Shown here in pieces: positions 44,427-49,445 of a stretch of 49,445 nucleotides of DNA. Location: positions 1 to 49,445 of the forward strand of contig JAPPNO010000072.1 of the NCBI GenBank assembly GCA_028873845.1, given 5' to 3'. The first letter of the stretch is position 1. Every line of letters begins with the position of its first letter. The stretch is from Gemmatimonadota bacterium (lineage in GTDB: Bacteria > Gemmatimonadota > Gemmatimonadetes > Longimicrobiales > Gaopeijiaceae). The translations under genes and the position numbers were made by a program. The notes beneath the pieces are model-generated. The model made no database searches, was not told the origin of the DNA, and saw only the letters and a program-made list of their open reading frames with translations.

Positions 44427-44818
44427 TTCATTTCGCCCCTTGCCCCCTTGCGGCGGCTGTGGCGGGGCTGGCGGCCCCAAGGGCCGCGAACCCGCGGGTG
44501 GCTTCGATCTGGCGGCGTCCGCCGCCTTCATCGCCCTGCTCAAGCGGTTCGTCCGAGGTTCCTTCCACGGAGAGTATGGGGTCCATGCGAGAACCTTGCC
44601 AGAGGGTTACGACCGCGCCGCGCCATGGGTTACCTGTCATGGTACTGTCACTTTGGCAGGAATCGATCATCGAATCGGTCATTCTGGCAGGTCGCGGCTG
44701 GTGGAATCGGCCATTTTGGCAGGGGTCGGGACTGTCCGGGATTCCGGCGTTCGGATAGCTTTGCGTCCTCGCGGATTCCCCGTGCCGTCACCAGAACAGG
44801 ACGGAAGGACGCAATGCC
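44427..44818. other. divergent regulatory region between lon and gamma-glutamyltransferase
   Basis: About 390 bases. A minus-strand frame ending one base before the lon ATG (about 44586-44428) could encode 52 residues, but its composition is unremarkable and no ribosome site is seen, so I do not call it. The main content is a set of three repeats at 44645-44722. Confidence 0.55.
44645..44722. promoter_or_regulatory. three operator-like repeats, consensus CNGNCA-N3-TGGCAG
   Basis: Copies are CTGTCACTTTGGCAG (44645-44659), CGGTCATTCTGGCAG (44676-44690) and CGGCCATTTTGGCAG (44708-44722). Each is an imperfect 6-3-6 inverted repeat. They start 31 and 32 bases apart, three helical turns, so bound proteins would sit on one face of the DNA. 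They lie between lon and the divergent ggt gene and could control either; the regulator is unknown. Confidence 0.55.
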
Positions 44819-46474
44819 ATGCCGGCCCGACGTACTCTCCTTACCCTCTTCGTTGCCGCCGGGGTCCATCCGGTGAGCACCTTCGCCCAGCAGTCCGACA
44901 TGGGTCGCCGCTCCACCGTGTATGCGCCCCGAGCCGCCGCGGCGACCAGCCAGCCTCTGGCCACGGCCGCCGCGCTCGAGATCATGCAGGAGGGCGGGAA
45001 CGCGATCGATGCCGCGGTGGCGGCCGCCGCGGTGCTGAACGTGGTGGAGCCGCATATGACCGGGATGGGGGGCGATGCCTTCGCGATCGTGTGGTGGGCG
45101 GAGACGGGTGAGCTGGTGGGGATCGACGCGAGCGGGCGAAGTGGCAGCGGGATGACGGTGGAGGCGCTCGAGGCGCGGGGTCACGAGCGGATGCCGGGGA
45201 GCGGGGCGGAGGCGGTCACGGTGCCGGGGGCGGTGTCGGGCTGGGACGCACTGGTGAGCCGGTTCGGGAAGCTGGACCTGGCACGGGTGCTGGCGCCGGC
45301 GATCCGGATCGCGAGCGACGGGTTTCCGGTGACTCCGGTGATCGCTCGGCAGTGGGGCGCCGCGACCGGGAAGCTGGCCCGCGACGAGGGGGCACGCGCG
45401 ACTTACCTGGTCGGCGGGGACAGGGCGCCTCGGGCGGGGGAATGGTTCACGAATCCGGGTCTGGCGCGGTCGTTCCAGCGGATCGCGGACGAGGGGCCGG
45501 GGGTGCTCTACGGTGGGTCGCTGGGGCGTGAGCTGGCCGAGGGGCTGGCGGCGCTGGGCGGGTTCGTGACGCTCGAGGACCTGGCCGCGCACGAGCCGCG
45601 GTGGGTTGAGCCGATTGGTACGGATTTCCGTGGCTACACGGTGTGGGAACTGCCGCCGGCGGGACAGGGGATCGCGGCGCTGGAGATGCTCGAGCTGGTG
45701 GAGCCGCTCGACCTGGAGGGGATGGGGCACAACTCCGCCGACTACCTGCACCATCTGATCGAGGCCAAGAAGCTGGCCTTCGCCGACCTGCACCGGTACG
45801 TCTCCGACGCCGAGACGATGGAGATCGACCCGATGTCGCTGCTGAGCCCCGGCTACGTGGACGCACGGCGGGCGCTGATCGATCCGCGGAGGGCGGCGGA
45901 ACGGGTCGAGCCGGGGCGGGCGGTGACCGATTCCGAGACGATTTACCTGACCGTCGCGGACGCGGACGGCAACATGGTGTCGTTCATCAACTCGGTGTAT
46001 TCGTCGTTCGGGTCGGGGATCGTGATTCCGGGGCAGGGGTTTGCGCTGCAGAACCGGGGGGCGGGGTTCACGATGGCCGAGGGGCATCCGAACAGGGTTG
46101 CGCCGCGGAAAAGGCCGTTCCACACGATCATTCCGGGGTTTGTGACGCGGGATGGCGAGCCGGTGATGGCCTTCGGGGTGATGGGTGGGTCGATGCAGCC
46201 GCAGGGGCACACGCAGTTGCTGCTGAACATGCTCGTCTTCGGGATGGATCCGCAGGAGGCGGTGGACGCGGCAAGGTTCCGGCATCTGTCGGGGTTGAGG
46301 GTGGCGATCGAGGGGGTGGGTGGGGAGGTGGCGGCGGAGCTGGAGGCGCGGGGGCATGAGCTGGCGGATTGGCGGCGGACGGATTTTGGGGGGGCGCAGG
46401 TGGTTTTGAGGTTGGCGCGGGGGTGGGCGGCGGCGTCGGAGCCGCGGAAGGATGGACATGCGGGGGGGCATTGA
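44819..46474 (+). CDS. ggt: gamma-glutamyltransferase family protein
   Basis: A 551-aa exported N-terminal-nucleophile hydrolase that would split itself into two subunits and cleave gamma-glutamyl compounds such as glutathione. The signal peptide is LLTLFVAAGVHPVSTFAQ. The large-subunit landmarks are GNAIDAAVAAAAVLNVVEPH and GMGGDAFAIVW. The nucleophile aligns with Thr374 in SETIYLTVADADGNMVSFIN, the form seen in the YwrD-like branch rather than the DTTH form of classical GGT. It ends GGEVAAELEARGH plus a variable tail. GGAAGGAC precedes the start. It probably shares a transcript with the Nudix gene. Confidence 0.9.
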   Translation: MPARRTLLTLFVAAGVHPVSTFAQQSDMGRRSTVYAPRAAAATSQPLATAAALEIMQEGGNAIDAAVAAAAVLNVVEPHMTGMGGDAFAIVWWAETGELVGIDASGRSGSGMTVEALEARGHERMPGSGAEAVTVPGAVSGWDALVSRFGKLDLARVLAPAIRIASDGFPVTPVIARQWGAATGKLARDEGARATYLVGGDRAPRAGEWFTNPGLARSFQRIADEGPGVLYGGSLGRELAEGLAALGGFVTLEDLAAHEPRWVEPIGTDFRGYTVWELPPAGQGIAALEMLELVEPLDLEGMGHNSADYLHHLIEAKKLAFADLHRYVSDAETMEIDPMSLLSPGYVDARRALIDPRRAAERVEPGRAVTDSETIYLTVADADGNMVSFINSVYSSFGSGIVIPGQGFALQNRGAGFTMAEGHPNRVAPRKRPFHTIIPGFVTRDGEPVMAFGVMGGSMQPQGHTQLLLNMLVFGMDPQEAVDAARFRHLSGLRVAIEGVGGEVAAELEARGHELADWRRTDFGGAQVVLRLARGWAAASEPRKDGHAGGH

Positions 46475-46598
46475 GGGGGGTGGCGAGAGGTGGTGGGCGG
46501 CGTTGGGTGAGGCCCGGGCGGCGGCAGACACGGGAGGGCGCGCCGATGCGGTGGAGGGGGTCGGGGCGGATGTGACGGAGGCGGGCAATGACCCGTAA
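46458..46598 (+). CDS. possible 46-residue linking ORF
   Basis: An ATG at 46458, inside the end of ggt, opens a 47-codon frame ending at 46598, just inside the Nudix gene. The product would read RWWAALGEARAAADTGGRAD in its middle. Overlap at both ends suggests translational coupling, but in DNA this GC-rich a frame of this length can arise by chance, and I know no homologue. Confidence 0.2.
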   Translation: MRGGIEGGGERWWAALGEARAAADTGGRADAVEGVGADVTEAGNDP

Positions 46599-47427
46599 GC
46601 CGCAGTCGGACTATGAGATACCGGCGGAGAGGCTGCCGGATGGGTTCGTGGAGACGGTGGGCAGGGTGCCCGAGGTACCGACTGTGGCGAGGCCGGCGGC
46701 GACGGTGGTGCTGGTGCGTGAGGGGGCGGGTGGGCCGGAGGTGCTGTTGCTGCGCAGGAACCGGGCGACGGGGTTCGTGCCGGGGGCGTGGGTGTTTCCG
46801 GGGGGACGGGTGGATGCGGCCGATGGCGAGGACGCGCTGGTGGAGCGCTGGGACGGGCTGACGCGCGAGGGGGCGGCGGGGCGGCTGGGGTTGGGGGAGG
46901 GGGCGGATCCGCCGGCGATCGCGTACTACGGGGCGGCGGTGCGTGAGGCGGTGGAGGAGACGGGGTTGTGGCCGGGGGTGGTGGGGGGTGGGGTGGGGGT
47001 GGGGGAGGCCGCCCGGGCCCGCGAGGCGCTGCTGGGCAAGGGCGTGCCTTTCGCCGAGGTGCTGAAGTCGCTGGATGCGCGGCTGGATGGGTCAACGATC
47101 GAGTACATCGCCCATTGGGTGACGCCGACCGTCGAGCCGAGGCGGTACGACACCCGCTTCTTCGCGGTGCGGGTGCCGCCCGGCGCCGAGGCGGTCTACG
47201 ACGAACGCGAGATGACGGGGGCCGTATGGCTTACGCCCGGCGGGGCGCTGGCGCGGCACAGGCGCGGACGGCTTCCCATGATCTTCCCCACCATTCGCAC
47301 GCTGGAGGACCTGTCCGACTTCGGGACTGTCGAGGATTTGCTGGCGTACTATCGCGGCCGGGCCATTCCGCGAGTGCTGCCGGAGATCGTGCGGACGGCT
47401 ACGGGGGTATCGCTGCGGGTTTCGTGA
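46588..47427 (+). CDS. Nudix hydrolase (NUDT7/NUDT19-like)
   Basis: A 279-aa hydrolase of nucleoside diphosphate-linked compounds. The fold begins with ATVVLVREGAGGPEVLLLRR, then FVPGAWVFPGGRVDAADGED, and the catalytic helix AAVREAVEETGLWP. The Nudix box is split by an insertion of about 45 residues between GGRVD and REAVEETG, as in the CoA-diphosphatase-like NUDT7/NUDT19 group, so an acyl-CoA or CoA substrate is a reasonable guess. The C-terminal helices (MIFPTIRTLEDLSDF) also fit that group. It follows ggt closely on the same strand and converges with the propeller gene at 47474. Confidence 0.88.
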   Translation: MTRKPQSDYEIPAERLPDGFVETVGRVPEVPTVARPAATVVLVREGAGGPEVLLLRRNRATGFVPGAWVFPGGRVDAADGEDALVERWDGLTREGAAGRLGLGEGADPPAIAYYGAAVREAVEETGLWPGVVGGGVGVGEAARAREALLGKGVPFAEVLKSLDARLDGSTIEYIAHWVTPTVEPRRYDTRFFAVRVPPGAEAVYDEREMTGAVWLTPGGALARHRRGRLPMIFPTIRTLEDLSDFGTVEDLLAYYRGRAIPRVLPEIVRTATGVSLRVS

Positions 47428-47473
47428 GGCTTTGGCTGGTCATGGTAACGGACAGGTGGTTCAATCCAAAAAC

Positions 47474-48703
47474 CTATGCTCCGTCCGGGCGCTGCGCGTC
47501 AGCGCTCCACCCCACAAGCCGTCTTCCAACAACGTACGGCACATCCGTTTCATCGCGCAGGAACCCCCACGCATGGGTGGAGGTGGCGTCGGTGACGTAC
47601 ATCCCTTCGGGGAGCAGCACGCGACGCGGCGGTTCGTTCGTCGTGCCCCTGCCCACCACGTAGTACACGCTGAACGTGTCGGCGACCTCGGTGCTCGCGA
47701 GCCACACTTCTCCGGACGCCGCAAGCACCGGCTTCCCCTCGACGGCAGGGACGTACTCGGGCTGGTAGAGACTCTCGTAGTACGCGGCTCGAACCATCGG
47801 GACGGACATGGCCGAGCGCGCAGCATAGTCCCGAATGAACTCCTCGCTAACCTGTTCGATCACCTGAGCAGTCAGAAGGCGGGGTTCGAATTGGAGGTAG
47901 CGATGCCAGACGGTGTCTCCGGTCGCGCTGACTTCGACGAGCTCGACCTGCCCGGGCTCCCTGTTGCGTCGCACGACAAGCACCGCGCCCGGTTCGAACA
48001 CTACTTCATCCCAGTCGCCGAACGGCTGCGCCGTATAGAATCCCCTGCTTTCCGTCAGTCGCACATCCTGGGTCCTGTTGCGAACATCCTGCCAAAGCAG
48101 CGGCTCAGGAGGGTGCCAGTGCCCCGGTTCGGACTCCTGGACTCGCACCACCGGATGATGATCCATTCGTCTGACGCCCGGCATGTTCGTTTCCAGGCCC
48201 GTCGGTATCGAAGGATGGCCCAGGAAGATCCCGTCCTTCGAAGATGCCAGTACCAGCGAAAAGCCCTGGTAACTGACTCGCCCTCCAGGCCCCTGCTCGG
48301 CTTCGAGCAGCTCGCCGCTGGCCGCGAAGCGGGTCATCCGCGCACCGTACTGATCGGGCACGGTAAAGCCGCCGCCGTCGTGCACGAACAGGGCACCGGG
48401 TCTGCGGAACTCGCCGGGTCCGTCGCCCTCTCCGCCGACCACGAACAGAAGGTGGCCCGAGGGCGTCCAGACGCTCACCTCCATGCCGTCGAGCACCAGC
48501 ACTCGATTGCGGCCAGGGTCAACGCGAACGTACGGCAGTGTGAAGTACGCCCCTTCCGGGGTGTTCCCAAGGCGGAATTCGGGTTCGGTGATCCACGTCG
48601 ACCGCTCATGGCCGACGGTGGGCGGCTCCTGATCCCGGCAGCCGACGATCAGGCCTGCCAGAGCGGCGATCAGGGGTACAGTGAGACGCGAGCGGTACGT
48701 CAT
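47474..48703 (-). CDS. six-bladed beta-propeller lipoprotein
   Basis: A 409-aa lipoprotein. The ATG at 48703 has GGAGG six bases upstream and gives MTYRSRLTVPLIAALAGLIV with the lipobox VGC just after it; the frame upstream is not signal-like. Propeller features include EPEFRLGNTPEGAYFTLPYV, RNRVLVLDGMEVSVWTPSGH and GGEGDGPGEFRRPGALFVH. It lacks the DSAGVEIVEN motif of the array at 713-9907 and is a separate branch. It follows the Cys-rich secreted protein on the same strand (111 bases), so the two probably form an operon. Ligand unknown. Confidence 0.82.
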   Translation of the reverse strand: MTYRSRLTVPLIAALAGLIVGCRDQEPPTVGHERSTWITEPEFRLGNTPEGAYFTLPYVRVDPGRNRVLVLDGMEVSVWTPSGHLLFVVGGEGDGPGEFRRPGALFVHDGGGFTVPDQYGARMTRFAASGELLEAEQGPGGRVSYQGFSLVLASSKDGIFLGHPSIPTGLETNMPGVRRMDHHPVVRVQESEPGHWHPPEPLLWQDVRNRTQDVRLTESRGFYTAQPFGDWDEVVFEPGAVLVVRRNREPGQVELVEVSATGDTVWHRYLQFEPRLLTAQVIEQVSEEFIRDYAARSAMSVPMVRAAYYESLYQPEYVPAVEGKPVLAASGEVWLASTEVADTFSVYYVVGRGTTNEPPRRVLLPEGMYVTDATSTHAWGFLRDETDVPYVVGRRLVGWSADAQRPDGA

Positions 48704-48814
48704 CAGGTTCCTCCGGCGAGTTAGAATCCGGGGCCGGAGCCGAGAGACCGACTCCCGCTGATTTTCGTCGCGGCCGGCCGGCGGGACGCTTTCCAACTGC
48801 CCCACCCACATTCG

Positions 48815-49300
48815 TCACCCCACTTGGGGCGCCGCTCTCCGTCGACCGGCAATGGCAAGTGTCTCGGCCGGAATCGTTGCGACCACAGAACGGTCGCACT
48901 TCCTCATCACGGTAGCAATACCAGCAGCGTCGACGAGGAAGAAATGATTGCCGTCCGGTGGCAAGATGTCGCCTCTCATCACCTTGCCAACGGCCTCGAA
49001 GTCATCTGCGAGGGCAGTTTCGTCGCACCCTCTCTTCCTGTCGTAGTCACACCACTCCGTGCCGCCGGGACCATCCCGGGTGACGCAGAACGCGTCTGGA
49101 TAGTTGGGTACTGCTGGCATGCCGGCTTTACACTCGTGGCTCGGCCACGGGCGACCGATGTCGTTGCTCCATGTGCATCTTCCGCAGACCGTGTCGGGGT
49201 TCTGTTCCTGCGCAATCGCAGCGCTGGGAAACGCTACGACCAGCAGAGAATAGATCGCCAGGCCAGCGAGTGCAGTGAGGATGTTCCTTCGGGTGTTCAT
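48815..49300 (-). CDS. small secreted cysteine-rich protein
   Basis: A 161-aa protein with a clear Sec signal peptide (ILTALAGLAIYSLLVVAFPS, ending AIA before QEQ). The mature part has seven cysteines in two groups: DTVCGRCTWSNDIGRPWPSH with ECKAG, then FCVTRD, WCDYDRKRGCDE and MRKCDRS. Disulfide bonds in the periplasm or outside the cell are likely. AGGA precedes the ATG. I recognise no family. The last 145 bases of the window beyond it contain no gene or clear site. Confidence 0.65.
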   Translation of the reverse strand: MNTRRNILTALAGLAIYSLLVVAFPSAAIAQEQNPDTVCGRCTWSNDIGRPWPSHECKAGMPAVPNYPDAFCVTRDGPGGTEWCDYDRKRGCDETALADDFEAVGKVMRGDILPPDGNHFFLVDAAGIATVMRKCDRSVVATIPAETLAIAGRRRAAPQVG

Positions 49301-49445
49301 AGCCGGGTCCTTTCCTGTCTTTCGGGGTCAGGGACGGCTTTCGCCCCTCTACCAATGAGATGCCGCGAGAACGCCGATCCGTGACATTCACCTAGGAGCT
49401 TGCGCCGCAGAAGCGCAGTGGATGTGACGAGAAGGTGAGCAGGTC

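Noticed and set aside
44648-47095. 815-codon open frame on the minus strand across ggt and the Nudix gene
   Set aside because: It is almost pure Pro/Ala/Arg/His, the antisense shadow of GC-rich real genes. It has no domain, and real genes occupy the other strand.
1-49445. CRISPR arrays, insertion sequences, rRNA genes
   Set aside because: No regularly spaced direct repeats of CRISPR type, no transposase and no rRNA sequence were seen. The repeated ankyrin and LRR codons are protein repeats.

Overview
The window is high-GC bacterial DNA. Tandem exported six-bladed beta-propeller lipoproteins sharing an N-terminal DSAGVEIVEN-type motif, plus very large secreted ankyrin and LRR proteins, point to a marine or host-associated Gemmatimonadota-like genome. 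This assignment is inferred from remembered family distribution; there is no rRNA or marker gene here.

The central reading is a dispersed set of genes for quinohemoprotein amine dehydrogenase (QHNDH), a periplasmic enzyme with a cysteine tryptophylquinone (CTQ) cofactor, and for its maturation. On the minus strand I recognise qhpC (gamma subunit, 11360-11758) coupled to qhpB (beta subunit, 10257-11363), qhpD (radical SAM/SPASM cross-linking enzyme, 16207-17742), qhpA (di-heme alpha subunit, 33430-35163) and qhpG (flavin monooxygenase, 39739-41313). A partial ABC exporter at the left edge (1-681) is a candidate qhpF. The usual subtilisin-like qhpE is not seen. In the gamma subunit all eight residues needed for CTQ and three further thioether cross-links are in register with the characterised enzymes.

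Layout. 1-681: ABC exporter fragment. 713-9907: six beta-propeller genes (one broken by an internal deletion), a propeller relic, and two copies of a 168-aa small membrane protein, together a visibly duplicating array. 10257-11758: qhpB and qhpC. 12268-16182: two ATPase-nuclease type genes (a DUF4143 ATPase fused to an OLD/TOPRIM-like tail, and an AAA/PDDEXK_9 protein). 16207-17742: qhpD. 17826-33413: four giant exported ankyrin proteins (about 1,130-1,180 aa), interrupted by a convergent two-gene operon and a hairpin-rich intergenic region. 33430-35163: qhpA. 35269-35897: a VapC/RHH toxin-antitoxin pair. 35969-39571: an LRR metalloprotease lipoprotein. 39739-41313: qhpG. 41449-41836: a chimeric tRNA-like sequence running into a 5'-damaged Phd antitoxin. 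41799-47427: lon, gamma-glutamyltransferase and a Nudix hydrolase, with three operator-like repeats between lon and ggt. 47474-49300: another propeller lipoprotein with a Cys-rich secreted partner.

The four ankyrin proteins carry the same undescribed Cys-Trp-Phe-Cys module at four matching places (16 copies). They sit between qhpD and qhpA. Whether they act with the amine dehydrogenase is unknown; the arrangement is the most unusual part of the window.
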